From: Leuctra nigra
Taxonomy: Eukaryota > Arthropoda > Insecta > Plecoptera > Leuctridae
Assembly: GCA_934045905.1 (NCBI GenBank)
Contig: CAKOGZ010000119.1
Span: forward strand, 51,299 to 115,298
Direction of reading: 5' to 3'
DNA: 64,000 nucleotides
The position numbers and the translations under genes were made by a program. The notes under the pieces were generated by a model. It had not been told where the DNA came from. It did no database searches and saw nothing but the letters and a program-made list of their open reading frames with translations. Below, piece after piece: positions 49,524 through 63,439 of this stretch (positions are counted from its first letter, which is position 1; every line of letters begins with the position of its first letter).

Positions 49524-50570
49524 CAACGTTATGCCGAGAAATGAAATAAAACACTTTTCGAAAATAATAGGCTTAACATTAACATGTAAAAAAAAATCTC
49601 CCCTCTGCCTCCTGGAGTCGCCCGACGTTGCCCGGTCAGATAATTTTATAATAAAGTAAGGTTAGGGTAGGTTAGCGAAGCGAGCGAAGCGAGCGTAGCT
49701 GACCCTTAACAAGCTTTAACCTACAGTGACAAAAAATTGATGAAAACCTATCAGGATTGTGCCCTTCTGCTTCTGAAGGACATAAACTAAGAAATGCGGC
49801 GTATCGGAGCGTCTGACAGAAAAAAGTGTTTCTGCACTTTTTAAGCCTCTCTCCATCATCTATATGGTGTATCATTTTCAGCTCTCTAAGAGTAATAGAT
49901 TCGTCACAAAGTAGGAAACAAACAAAACTTTTTCAATATGACCTACTTCTAAAGTGGCACCCCCCTGTTTTTATCGAATTTTCTTGATGCCTACACAACG
50001 TTATGCCGAGAAATGTAATAAAACACTTTTCGCAAAAAAATGGGCTTATAAATAAAATTATAAAAAAGAACCCCACTCTGCCCCCTTGGAGTCGCCCGAC
50101 GCTGCCCTGTCAGATTATTATATAATAAAGTTAGGTTAATACAGGTTAGCGAAGCGAGCGTAGCTGACTCATCACAAGCTTTAACCTCCATTGACTAAAA
50201 AATGGATGAAAACCTAGGAAATGAGGAAAATCTAAGGAACATTGTTAATTGTTACATTGTTACCTTTGTAGGCTAACCTACATTGTTGGTCAATATACAT
50301 TGACAAAAAAATGGATGAAAATCTATCGGGGGTCGACCCATCAGCTTCTGAATAACATGAACAGTTAATTCCGGCGAATCGGAGAGTCTGACATAAAAAA
50401 GTGTTTCTGCACTTTTTAAGCCTCTCACCATCTACTATATAGGGTAACGTTGTCAACTCTCTTAGAGATATAGATTCGTCACAAAGTAGGAAACAAATAA
50501 AAAAATATCAATATGAGCTACTTCTAAAGTGGCACCCCCCTATTTTTATCGAATTTTCTTGAAGCCTACA
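49524..50570. repeat. HOR unit 39: A-B dimer
   Basis: A 49524-49995, B 49996-50570. Marks AAGTAAGG, AATGGGC and GAGATATAGATT, the same set as unit 42. Confidence 0.93.
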
Positions 50571-52191
50571 CAACGTTATGCCGAGAAATGAAATAAAACA
50601 CTTTTCGAAAATAATAGGCTTAACATTAACATGTAAAAAAAAATCTCCCCTCTGCCTCCTGGAGTCGCCCGACGTTGCCCGGTCAGATAATTTTATAATA
50701 AAGTTAGGTTAGGGTAGGTTAGCGAAGCGAGCGAAGCGAGCGTAGCTGACCCTTAACAAGCTTTAACCTACAGTGACAAAAAATTGATGAAAACCTATCA
50801 GGATTGTGCCCTTCTGCTTCTGAAGGACATAAACTAAGAAATGCGGCGTATCGGAGCGTCTGACAGAAGAAAATGTTTCTGCACTTTTTAAGCCTCTCTC
50901 CATCATCTATATGGTGTATCATTTTCAGCTCTCTAAGAGTAATAGATTCGTCACAAAGTAGGAAACAAACAAAACTTTTTCAATATGACCTACTTCTAAA
51001 GTGGCACCCCCCTGTTTTTATCGAATTTTCTTGATGCCTACACAACGTTATGCCGAGAAATGTAATAAAACACTTTTCGCAAAAAAATAGGCTTATAAAT
51101 AAAAATATAAAAAAGAACCCCACTCTGCCCCCTTGGAGTCGCCCGACGCTGCCCTGTCAGATTATTATATAATAAAGTTAGGTTAATACAGGTTAGCGAA
51201 GCGAGCGTAGCTGACTCATCACAAGCTTTAACCTCCATTGACTAAAAAATGGATGAAAACCTAGGAAATGAGGAAAATCTAAGGAACATTGTTAATTGTT
51301 ACATTGTTACCTTTGTAGGCTAACCTACATTGTTGGTCAATATACATTGACAAAAAAATGGATGAAAATCTATCGGGGGTCGACCCATCAGCTTCTGAAT
51401 AACATGAACAGTTAATTCCGGCGAATCGGAGAGTCTGACATAAAAAAGTGTTTCTGCACTTTTTAAGCCTCTCACCATCTACTATATAGGGTAACGTTGT
51501 CAACTCTCTTAGAGTAAAAGATTCGTCACAAAGTAGGAAACAAATAAAAAAATATCAATATGAGCTACTTCTAAAGTGGCACCCCCCTATTTTTATCGAA
51601 TTTTCTTGAAGCCTACACAACGTTATGCCGAGAAATGAAATAAAACACTTTTCGCAAAAAAATAGGCTTATAAATAAAATTATAAAAAAGAACCCCACTC
51701 TGCCCCCTTGGAGTCGCCCGACGCTGCCCTGTCAGATTATTGTATAATAAAGTTAGGTTAATACAGGTTAGCGAAGCGAGCGTAGCTGACTCATCACAAG
51801 CTTTAACCTCCATTGACTAAAAAATGGATGAAAACCTAGGAAATGAGGAAAATCTAAGGAACATTGTTAATAGTTACATTGTTACCTTTGTAGGCTAACC
51901 TACATTGTTGGTCAATATACATTGACAAAAAAATGGATGCAAATCAATCGGGGGTCGACCCATCAGCTTCTGAATAACATGAACAGTTAATTCCGGCGAA
52001 TCGGAGAGTCTGACATAAAAAAGGGTTTCTGCACTTTTTAAGCCTCTCACCATCTACTATATAGGGTAACGTGGTTAACTCTCTTAGAGTAATAGATTCG
52101 TCACAAAGTAGGAAACAAATAAAAAAATATCAATATGAGCTACTTCTTAAGTGGCACCCCCTATTTTTATCGAATTTTCTTGAAGCCTACA
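50571..52191. repeat. HOR unit 40: A-B-B' trimer (B'-alpha)
   Basis: A 50571-51042, B 51043-51617, B' 51618-52191. A has private AGAAGAAAATG, which disrupts the hairpin stem. B has GAGTAAAAGATT; B' has TTGTATAAT, shared with unit 43. Confidence 0.93.
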
Positions 52192-53812
52192 CAACGTTAT
52201 GCCGAGAAATGAAATAAAACACTTTTCGAAAATAATAGGCTTAACATTAACATGTAAAAAAAAATCTCCCCTCTGCCTCCTGGAGTCGCCCGACGTTGCC
52301 CGGTCAGATAATTTTATAATAAAGTAAGGTTAGGGTAGGTTAGCGAAGCGAGCGAAGCGAGCGTAGCTGACCCTTAACAAGCTTTAACCTACAGTGACAA
52401 AAAATTGATGAAAACCTATCAGGATTGTGCCCTTCTGCTTCTGAAGGACATAAACTAAGAAATGCGGCGTATCGGAGCGTCTGACAGAAAAAAGTGTTTC
52501 TGCACTTTTTAAGCCTCTCTCCATCATCTATATGGTGTATCATTTTCAGCTCTCTAAGAGTAATAGATTCGTCACAAAGTAGGAAACAAACAAAACTTTT
52601 TCAATATGACCTACTTCTAAAGTGGCACCCCCCTGTTTTTATCGAATTTTCTTGATGCCTACACAACGTTATGCCGAGAAATGTAATAAAACACTTTTCG
52701 CAAAAAAATAGGCTTATAAATAAAATTATAAAAAAGAACCCCACTCTGCCCCCTTGGAGTCGCCCGACGCTGCCCTGTCAGATTATTATATAATAAAGTT
52801 AGGTTAATACAGGTTAGCGAAGCGAGCGTAGCTGACTCATCACAAGCTTTAACCTCCATTGACTAAAAAATGGATGAAAACCTAGGAAATGAGGAAAATC
52901 TAAGGAACATTGTTAATTGTTACATTGTTACCTTTGTAGGCTAACCTACATTGTTGGTCAATATACATTGACAAAAAAATGGATGAAAATCTATCGGGGG
53001 TCGACCCATCAGCTTCTGAATAACATGAACAGTTAATTCCGGCGAATCGGAGAGTCTGACATAAAAAAGTGTTTCTGCACTTTTTAAGCCTCTCACCATC
53101 TACTATATAGGGTAACGTTGTCAACTCTCTTAGAGTAAAAGATTCGTCACAAAGTAGGAAACAAATAAAAAAATATCAATATGAGCTACTTCTAAAGTGG
53201 CACCCCCCTATTTTTATCGAATTTTCTTGAAGCCTACACAACGTTATGCCGAGAAATGAAATAAAACACTTTTCGCAAAAAAATAGGCTTATAAATAAAA
53301 TTATAAAAAAGAACCCCACTCTGCCCCCTTGGAGTCGCCCGACGCTGCCCTGTCAGATTATTATATAATAAAGTTAGGTTAATACAGGTTAGCGAAGCGA
53401 GCGTAGCTGACTCATCACAAGCTTTAACCTCCATTGACTAAAAAATGGATGAAAACCTAGGAAATGAGGAAAATCTAAGGAACATTGTTAATAGTTACAT
53501 TGTTACCTTTGTAGGCTAACCTACATTGTTGGTCAATATACATTGACAAAAAAATGGATGCAAATCAATCGGGGGTCGACCCATCAGCTTCTGAATAACA
53601 TGAACAGTTAATTCCGGCGAATCGGAGAGTCTGACATAAAAAAGGGTTTCTGCACTTTTTAAGCCTCTCACCATCTACTATATAGGGTAACGTGGTTAAC
53701 TCTCTTAGAGTAATAGATTCGTCACAAAGTAGGAAACAAATAAAAAAATATCAATATGAGCTACTTCTTAAGTGGCACCCCCTATTTTTATCGAATTTTC
53801 TTGAAGCCTACA
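52192..53812. repeat. HOR unit 41: A-B-B' trimer (B'-alpha)
   Basis: A 52192-52663, B 52664-53238, B' 53239-53812. Marks AAGTAAGG and GAGTAAAAGATT. Confidence 0.93.
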
Positions 53813-54859
53813 CAACGTTATGCCGAGAAATGAAATAAAACACTTTTCGAAAATAATAGGCTTAACATTAACATGTAAAAAAAAATCTCCCCTCTGCCTC
53901 CTGGAGTCGCCCGACGTTGCCCGGTCAGATAATTTTATAATAAAGTAAGGTTAGGGTAGGTTAGCGAAGCGAGCGAAGCGAGCGTAGCTGACCCTTAACA
54001 AGCTTTAACCTACAGTGACAAAAAATTGATGAAAACCTATCAGGATTGTGCCCTTCTGCTTCTGAAGGACATAAACTAAGAAATGCGGCGTATCGGAGCG
54101 TCTGACAGAAAAAAGTGTTTCTGCACTTTTTAAGCCTCTCTCCATCATCTATATGGTGTATCATTTTCAGCTCTCTAAGAGTAATAGATTCGTCACAAAG
54201 TAGGAAACAAACAAAACTTTTTCAATATGACCTACTTCTAAAGTGGCACCCCCCTGTTTTTATCGAATTTTCTTGATGCCTACACAACGTTATGCCGAGA
54301 AATGTAATAAAACACTTTTCGCAAAAAAATGGGCTTATAAATAAAATTATAAAAAAGAACCCCACTCTGCCCCCTTGGAGTCGCCCGACGCTGCCCTGTC
54401 AGATTATTATATAATAAAGTTAGGTTAATACAGGTTAGCGAAGCGAGCGTAGCTGACTCATCACAAGCTTTAACCTCCATTGACTAAAAAATGGATGAAA
54501 ACCTAGGAAATGAGGAAAATCTAAGGAACATTGTTAATTGTTACATTGTTACCTTTGTAGGCTAACCTACATTGTTGGTCAATATACATTGACAAAAAAA
54601 TGGATGAAAATCTATCGGGGGTCGACCCATCAGCTTCTGAATAACATGAACAGTTAATTCCGGCGAATCGGAGAGTCTGACATAAAAAAGTGTTTCTGCA
54701 CTTTTTAAGCCTCTCACCATCTACTATATAGGGTAACGTTGTCAACTCTCTTAGAGATATAGATTCGTCACAAAGTAGGAAACAAATAAAAAAATATCAA
54801 TATGAGCTACTTCTAAAGTGGCACCCCCCTATTTTTATCGAATTTTCTTGAAGCCTACA
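53813..54859. repeat. HOR unit 42: A-B dimer
   Basis: A 53813-54284, B 54285-54859. Same marker set as unit 39 (AAGTAAGG, AATGGGC, GAGATATAGATT). Confidence 0.93.
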
Positions 54860-56480
54860 CAACGTTATGCCGAGAAATGAAATAAAACACTTTTCGAAAA
54901 TAATAGGCTTAACATTAACATGTAAAAAAAAATCTCCCCTCTGCCTCCTGGAGTCGCCCGACGTTGCCCGGTCAGATAATTTTATAATAAAGTTAGGTTA
55001 GGGTAGGTTAGCGAAGCGAGCGAAGCGAGCGTAGCTGACCCTTAACAAGCTTTAACCTACAGTGACAAAAAATTGATGAAAACCTATCAGGATTGTGCCC
55101 TTCTGCTTCTGAAGGACATAAACTAAGAAATGCGGCGTATCGGAGCGTCTGACAGAAAAAAGTGTTTCTGCACTTTTTAAGCCTCTCTCCATCATCTATA
55201 TGGTGTATCATTTTCAGCTCTCTAAGAGTAATAGATTCGTCACAAAGTAGGAAACAAACAAAACTTTTTCAATATGACCTACTTCTAAAGTGGCACCCCC
55301 CTGTTTTTATCGAATTTTCTTGATGCCTACACAACGTTATGCCGAGAAATGTAATAAAACACTTTTCGCAAAAAAATAGGCTTATAAATAAAATTATAAA
55401 AAAGAACCCCACTCTGCCCCCTTGGAGTCGCCCGACGCTGCCCTGTCAGATTATTATATAATAAAGTTAGGTTAATACAGGTTAGCGAAGCGAGCGTAGC
55501 TGACTCATCACAAGCTTTAACCTCCATTGACTAAAAAATGGATGAAAACCTAGGAAATGAGGAAAATCTAAGGAACATTGTTAATTGTTACATTGTTACC
55601 TTTGTAGGCTAACCTACATTGTTGGTCAATATACATTGACAAAAAAATGGATGAAAATCTATCGGGGGTCGACCCATCAGCTTCTGAATAACATGAACAG
55701 TTAATTCCGGCGAATCGGAGAGTCTGACATAAAAAAGTGTTTCTGCACTTTTTAAGCCTCTCACCATCTACTATATAGGGTAACGTTGTCAACTCTCTTA
55801 GAGTAAAAGATTCGTCACAAAGTAGGAAACAAATAAAAAAATATCAATATGAGCTACTTCTAAAGTGGCACCCCCCTATTTTTATCGAATTTTCTTGAAG
55901 CCTACACAACGTTATGCCGAGAAATGAAATAAAACACTTTTCGCAAAAAAATAGGCTTATAAATAAAATTATAAAAAAGAACCCCACTCTGCCCCCTTGG
56001 AGTCGCCCGACGCTGCCCTGTCAGATTATTGTATAATAAAGTTAGGTTAATACAGGTTAGCGAAGCGAGCGTAGCTGACTCATCACAAGCTTTAACCTCC
56101 ATTGACTAAAAAATGGATGAAAACCTAGGAAATGAGGAAAATCTAAGGAACATTGTTAATAGTTACATTGTTACCTTTGTAGGCTAACCTACATTGTTGG
56201 TCAATATACATTGACAAAAAAATGGATGCAAATCAATCGGGGGTCGACCCATCAGCTTCTGAATAACATGAACAGTTAATTCCGGCGAATCGGAGAGTCT
56301 GACATAAAAAAGGGTTTCTGCACTTTTTAAGCCTCTCACCATCTACTATATAGGGTAACGTGGTTAACTCTCTTAGAGTAATAGATTCGTCACAAAGTAG
56401 GAAACAAATAAAAAAATATCAATATGAGCTACTTCTTAAGTGGCACCCCCTATTTTTATCGAATTTTCTTGAAGCCTACA
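54860..56480. repeat. HOR unit 43: A-B-B' trimer (B'-alpha)
   Basis: A 54860-55331, B 55332-55906, B' 55907-56480. Same B and B' marks as unit 40 (GAGTAAAAGATT, TTGTATAAT), without unit 40's private A change. Confidence 0.93.
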
Positions 56481-58102
56481 CAACGTTATGCCGAGAAATG
56501 AAATAAAACACTTTTCGAAAATAATAGGCTTAACATTAACATGTAAAAAAAAATCTCCCCTCTGCCTCCTGGAGTCGCCCGACGTTGCCCGGTCAGATAA
56601 TTTTATAATAAAGTAAGGTTAGGGTAGGTTAGCGAAGCGAGCGAAGCGAGCGTAGCTGACCCTTAACAAGCTTTAACCTACAGTGACAAAAAATTGATGA
56701 AAACCTATCAGGATTGTGCCCTTCTGCTTCTGAAGGACATAAACTAAGAAATGCGGCGTATCGGAGCGTCTGACAGAAAAAAGTGTTTCTGCACTTTTTA
56801 AGCCTCTCTCCATCATCTATATGGTGTATCATTTTCAGCTCTCTAAGAGTAATAGATTCGTCACAAAGTAGGAAACAAACAAAACTTTTTCAATATGACC
56901 TACTTCTAAAGTGGCACCCCCCTGTTTTTATCGAATTTTCTTGATGCCTACACAACGTTATGCCGAGAAATGTAATAAAACACTTTTCGCAAAAAAATGG
57001 GCTTATAAATAAAATTATAAAAAAGAACCCCACTCTGCCCCCTTGGAGTCGCCCGACGCTGCCCTGTCAGATTATTATATAATAAAGTTAGGTTAATACA
57101 GGTTAGCGAAGCGAGCGTAGCTGACTCATCACAAGCTTTAACCTCCATTGACTAAAAAATGGATGAAAACCTAGGAAATGAGGAAAATCTAAGGAACATT
57201 GTTAATTGTTACATTGTTACCTTTGTAGGCTAACCTACATTGTTGGTCAATATACATTGACAAAAAAATGGATGAAAATCTATCGGGGGTCGACCCATCA
57301 GCTTCTGAATAACATGAACAGTTAATTCCGGCGAATCGGAGAGTCTGACATAAAAAAGTGTTTCTGCACTTTTTAAGCCTCTCTCCATCATCTATATGGT
57401 GTATCATTTTCAGCTCTCTAAGAGTAATAGATTCGTCACAAAGTAGGAAACAAACAAAACTTTTTCAATATGACCTACTTCTAAAGTGGCACCCCCCTGT
57501 TTTTATCGAATTTTCTTGATGCCTACACAACGTTATGCCGAGAAATGTAATAAAACACTTTTCGCAAAAAAATAGGCTTATAAATAAAATTATAAAAAAG
57601 AACCCCACTCTGCCCCCTTGGAGTCGCCCGACGCTGCCCTGTCAGATTATTATATAATAAAGTTAGGTTAATACAGGTTAGCGAAGCGAGCGTAGCTGAC
57701 TCATCACAAGCTTTAACCTCCATTGACTAAAAAATGGATGAAAACCTAGGAAATGAGGAAAATCTAAGGAACATTGTTAATTGTTACATTGTTACCTTTG
57801 TAGGCTAACCTACATTGTTGGTCAATATACATTGACAAAAAAATGGATGAAAATCTATCGGGGGTCGACCCATCAGCTTCTGAATAACATGAACAGTTAA
57901 TTCCGGCGAATCGGAGAGTCTGACATAAAAAAGTGTTTCTGCACTTTTTAAGCCTCTCACCATCTACTATATAGGGTAACGTTGCCAACTCTCTTAGAGT
58001 AATAGATTCGTCACAAAGTAGGAAACAAATAAAAAAATATCAATATGAGCTACTTCTAAAGTGGCACCCCCCTATTTTTATCGAATTTTCTTGAAGCCTA
58101 CA
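56481..58102. repeat. HOR unit 44: second chimeric trimer A-(B/A)-B
   Basis: A 56481-56952, chimera 56953-57527, B 57528-58102. The B-to-A switch is at the same place as in unit 35 and the last B shares ACGTTGCCAAC. The left part differs: A has AAGTAAGG and ATGCGGCG, and the chimera has AATGGGC. Confidence 0.92.
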
Positions 58103-59723
58103 CAACGTTATGCCGAGAAATGAAATAAAACACTTTTCGAAAATAATAGGCTTAACATTAACATGTAAAAAAAATCTCCCCTCTGCCTCCTGGAGTCGCC
58201 CGACGTTGCCCGGTCAGATAATTTTATAATAAAGTTAGGTTAGGGTAGGTTAGCGAAGCGAGCGAAGCGAGCGTAGCTGACCCTTAACAAGCTTTAACCT
58301 ACAGTGACAAAAAATTGATGAAAACCTATCAGGATTGTGCCCTTCTGCTTCTGAAGGACATAAACTAAGAAATGCGGCGTATCGGAGCGTCTGACAGAAA
58401 AAAGTGTTTCTGCACTTTTTAAGCCTCTCTCCATCATCTATATGGTGTATCATTTTCAGCTCTCTAAGAGTAATAGATTCGTCACAAAGTAGGAAACAAA
58501 CAAAACTTTTTCAATATGACCTACTTCTAAAGTGGCACCCCCCTGTTTTTATCGAATTTTCTTGATGCCTACACAACGTTATGCCGAGAAATGTAATAAA
58601 ACACTTTTCGCAAAAAAAATAGGCTTATAAATAAAATTATAAAAAAGAACCCCACTCTGCCCCCTTGGAGTCGCCCGACGCTGCCCTGTCAGATTATTAT
58701 ATAATAAAGTTAGGTTAATACAGGTTAGCGAAGCGAGCGTAGCTGACTCATCACAAGCTTTAACCTCCATTGACTAAAAAATGGATGAAAACCTAGGAAA
58801 TGAGGAAAATCTAAGGAACATTGTTAATTGTTACATTGTTACATTTGTAGGCTAACCTACATTGTTGGTCAATATACATTGACAAAAAAATGGATGAAAA
58901 TCTATCGGGGGTCGACCCATCAGCTTCTGAATAACATGAACAGTTAATTCCGGCGAATCGGAGAGTCTGACATAAAAAAGTGTTTCTGCACTTTTTAAGC
59001 CTCTCACCATCTACTATATAGGGTAACGTTGTCAACTCTCTTAGAGTAATAGATTCGTCACAAAGTAGGAAACAAATAAAAAAATATCAATATGAGCTAC
59101 TTCTAAAGTGGCACCCCCCTATTTTTATCGAATTTTCTTGAAGCCTACACAACGTTATGCCGAGAAATGAAATAAAACACTTTTCGCAAAAAAATAGGCT
59201 TATAAATAAAATTATAAAAAAGAACCCCACTCTGCCCCCTTGGAGTCGCCCGACGCTGCCCTGTCAGATTATTATATAATAAAGTTAGGTTAATACAGGT
59301 TAGCGAAGCGAGCGTAGCTGACTCATCACAAGCTTTAACCTCAATTGACTAAAAAATGGATGAAAACCTAGGAAATGAGGAAAATCTAAGGAACATTGTT
59401 AATAGTTACATTGTTACCTTTGTAGGCTAACCTACATTGTTGGTCAATATACATTGACAAAAAAATGGATGCAAATCAATCGGGGGTCGACCCATCAGCT
59501 TCTGAATAACATGAACAGTTAATTCCGGCGAATCGGAGAGTCTGACATAAAAAAGGGTTTCTGCACTTTTTAAGCCTCTCACCATCTACTATATAGGGTA
59601 ACGTGGTTAACTCTCTTAGAGTAATAGATTCGTCACAAAGTAGGAAACAAATAAAAAAATATCAATATGAGCTACTTCTTAAGTGGCACCCCCTATTTTT
59701 ATCGAATTTTCTTGAAGCCTACA
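58103..59723. repeat. HOR unit 45: A-B-B' trimer (B'-alpha)
   Basis: A 58103-58573, B 58574-59149, B' 59150-59723. A has the eight-A run. B has an extra A (GCAAAAAAAATAGG) and ACATTTGTAGG; B' has CCTCAATTGAC. The B and B' marks recur in unit 47. Confidence 0.92.
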
Positions 59724-60770
59724 CAACGTTATGCCGAGAAATGAAATAAAACACTTTTCGAAAATAATAGGCTTAACATTAACATGTAAAAAAAAATCTC
59801 CCCTCTGCCTCCTGGAGTCGCCCGACGTTGCCCGGTCAGATAATTTTATAATAAAGTTAGGTTAGGGTAGGTTAGCGAAGCGAGCGAAGCGAGCGTAGCT
59901 GACCCTTAACAAGCTTTAACCTACAGTGACAAAAAATTGATGAAAACCTATCAGGATTGTGCCCTTCTGCTTCTGAAGGACATAAACTAAGAAATGCGGC
60001 GTATCGGAGCGTCTGACAGAAAAAAGTGTTTCTGCACTTTTTAAGCCTCTCTCCATCATCTATATGGTGTATCATTTTCAGCTCTCTAAGAGTAATAGAT
60101 TCGTCACAAAGTAGGAAACAAACAAAACTTTTTCAATATGACCTACTTCTAAAGTGGCACCCCCCTGTTTTTATCGAATTTTCTTGATGCCTACACAACG
60201 TTATGCCGAGAAATGTAATAAAACACTTTTCGCAAAAAAATAGGCTTATAAATAAAATTATAAAAAAGAACCCCACTCTGCCCCCTTGGAGTCGCCCGAC
60301 GCTGCCCTGTCAGATTATTATATAATAAAGTTAGGTTAATACAGGTTAGCGAAGCGAGCGTAGCTGACTCATCACAAGCTTTAACCTCCATTGACTAAAA
60401 AATGGATGAAAACCTAGGAAATGAGGAAAATCTAAGGAACATTGTTAATTGTTACATTGTTACCTTTGTAGGCTAACCTACATTGTTGGTCAATATACAT
60501 TGACAAAAAAATGGATGAAAATCTATCGGGGGTCGACCCATCAGCTTCTGAATAACATGAACAGTTAATTCCGGCGAATCGGAGAGTCTGACATAAAAAA
60601 GTGTTTCTGCACTTTTTAAGCCTCTCACCATCTACTATATAGGGTAACGTTGTCAACTCTCTTAGAGTAATAGATTCGTCACAAAGTAGGAAACAAATAA
60701 AAAAATATCAATATGAGCTACTTCTAAAGTGGCACCCCCCTATTTTTATCGAATTTTCTTGAAGCCTACA
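59724..60770. repeat. HOR unit 46: A-B dimer
   Basis: A 59724-60195, B 60196-60770. Late consensus. Confidence 0.93.
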
Positions 60771-62392
60771 CAACGTTATGCCGAGAAATGAAATAAAACA
60801 CTTTTCGAAAATAATAGGCTTAACATTAACATGTAAAAAAAAATCTCCCCTCTGCCTCCTGGAGTCGCCCGACGTTGCCCGGTCAGATAATTTTATAATA
60901 AAGTTAGGTTAGGGTAGGTTAGCGAAGCGAGCGAAGCGAGCGTAGCTGACCCTTAACAAGCTTTAACCTACAGTGACAAAAAATTGATGAAAACCTATCA
61001 GGATTGTGCCCTTCTGCTTCTGAAGGACATAAACTAAGAAATGCGGCGTATCGGAGCGTCTGACAGAAAAAAGTGTTTCTGCACTTTTTAAGCCTCTCTC
61101 CATCATCTATATGGTGTATCATTTTCAGCTCTCTAAGAGTAATAGATTCGTCACAAAGTAGGAAACAAACAAAACTTTTTCAATATGACCTACTTCTAAA
61201 GTGGCACCCCCCTGTTTTTATCGAATTTTCTTGATGCCTACACAACGTTATGCCGAGAAATGTAATAAAACACTTTTCGCAAAAAAAATAGGCTTATAAA
61301 TAAAATTATAAAAAAGAACCCCACTCTGCCCCCTTGGAGTCGCCCGACGCTGCCCTGTCAGATTATTATATAATAAAGTTAGGTTAATACAGGTTAGCGA
61401 AGCGAGCGTAGCTGACTCATCACAAGCTTTAACCTCCATTGACTAAAAAATGGATGAAAACCTAGGAAATGAGGAAAATCTAAGGAACATTGTTAATTGT
61501 TACATTGTTACATTTGTAGGCTAACCTACATTGTTGGTCAATATACATTGACAAAAAAATGGATGAAAATCTATCGGGGGTCGACCCATCAGCTTCTGAA
61601 TAACATGAACAGTTAATTCCGGCGAATCGGAGAGTCTGACATAAAAAAGTGTTTCTGCACTTTTTAAGCCTCTCACCATCTACTATATAGGGTAACGTTG
61701 TCAACTCTCTTAGAGTAATAGATTCGTCACAAAGTAGGAAACAAATAAAAAAATATCAATATGAGCTACTTCTAAAGTGGCACCCCCCTATTTTTATCGA
61801 ATTTTCTTGAAGCCTACACAACGTTATGCCGAGAAATGAAATAAAACACTTTTCGCAAAAAAATAGGCTTATAAATAAAATTATAAAAAAGAACCCCACT
61901 CTGCCCCCTTGGAGTCGCCCGACGCTGCCCTGTCAGATTATTATATAATAAAGTTAGGTTAATACAGGTTAGCGAAGCGAGCGTAGCTGACTCATCACAA
62001 GCTTTAACCTCAATTGACTAAAAAATGGATGAAAACCTAGGAAATGAGGAAAATCTAAGGAACATTGTTAATAGTTACATTGTTACCTTTGTAGGCTAAC
62101 CTACATTGTTGGTCAATATACATTGACAAAAAAATGGATGCAAATCAATCGGGGGTCGACCCATCAGCTTCTGAATAACATGAACAGTTAATTCCGGCGA
62201 ATCGGAGAGTCTGACATAAAAAAGGGTTTCTGCACTTTTTAAGCCTCTCACCATCTACTATATAGGGTAACGTGGTTAACTCTCTTAGAGTAATAGATTC
62301 GTCACAAAGTAGGAAACAAATAAAAAAATATCAATATGAGCTACTTCTTAAGTGGCACCCCCTATTTTTATCGAATTTTCTTGAAGCCTACA
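60771..62392. repeat. HOR unit 47: A-B-B' trimer (B'-alpha)
   Basis: A 60771-61242, B 61243-61818, B' 61819-62392. Repeats the three B and B' marks of unit 45, but A has the normal nine-A run. Confidence 0.93.
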
Positions 62393-63439
62393 CAACGTTA
62401 TGCCGAGAAATGAAATAAAACACTTTTCGAAAATAATAGGCTTAACATTAACATGTAAAAAAAAATCTCCCCTCTGCCTCCTGGAGTCGCCCGACGTTGC
62501 CCGGTCAGATAATTTTATAATAAAGTTAGGTTAGGGTAGGTTAGCGAAGCGAGCGAAGCGAGCGTAGCTGACCCTTAACAAGCTTTAACCTACAGTGACA
62601 AAAAATTGATGAAAACCTATCAGGATTGTGCCCTTCTGCTTCTGAAGGACATAAACTAAGAAATGCGGCGTATCGGAGCGTCTGACAGAAAAAAGTGTTT
62701 CTGCACTTTTTAAGCCTCTCTCCATCATCTATATGGTGTATCATTTTCAGCTCTCTAAGAGTAATAGATTCGTCACAAAGTAGGAAACAAACAAAACTTT
62801 TTCAATATGACCTACTTCTAAAGTGGCACCCCCCTGTTTTTATCGAATTTTCTTGATGCCTACACAACGTTATGCCGAGAAATGTAATAAAACACTTTTC
62901 GCAAAAAAATAGGCTTATAAATAAAATTATAAAAAAGAACCCCACTCTGCCCCCTTGGAGTCGCCCGACGCTGCCCTGTCAGATTATTATATAATAAAGT
63001 TAGGTTAATACAGGTTAGCGAAGCGAGCGTAGCTGACTCATCACAAGCTTTAACCTCCATTGACTAAAAAATGGATGAAAACCTAGGAAATGAGGAAAAT
63101 CTAAGGAACATTGTTAATTGTTACATTGTTACCTTTGTAGGCTAACCTACATTGTTGGTCAATATACATTGACAAAAAAATGGATGAAAATCTATCGGGG
63201 GTCGACCCATCAGCTTCTGAATAACATGAACAGTTAATTCCGGCGAATCGGAGAGTCTGACATAAAAAAGTGTTTCTGCACTTTTTAAGCCTCTCACCAT
63301 CTACTATATAGGGTAACGTTGTCAACTCTCTTAGAGTAATAGATTCGTCACAAAGTAGGAAACAAATAAAAAAATATCAATATGAGCTACTTCTAAAGTG
63401 GCACCCCCCTATTTTTATCGAATTTTCTTGAAGCCTACA
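62393..63439. repeat. HOR unit 48: A-B dimer
   Basis: A 62393-62864, B 62865-63439. Late consensus, matching unit 46. Confidence 0.93.
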
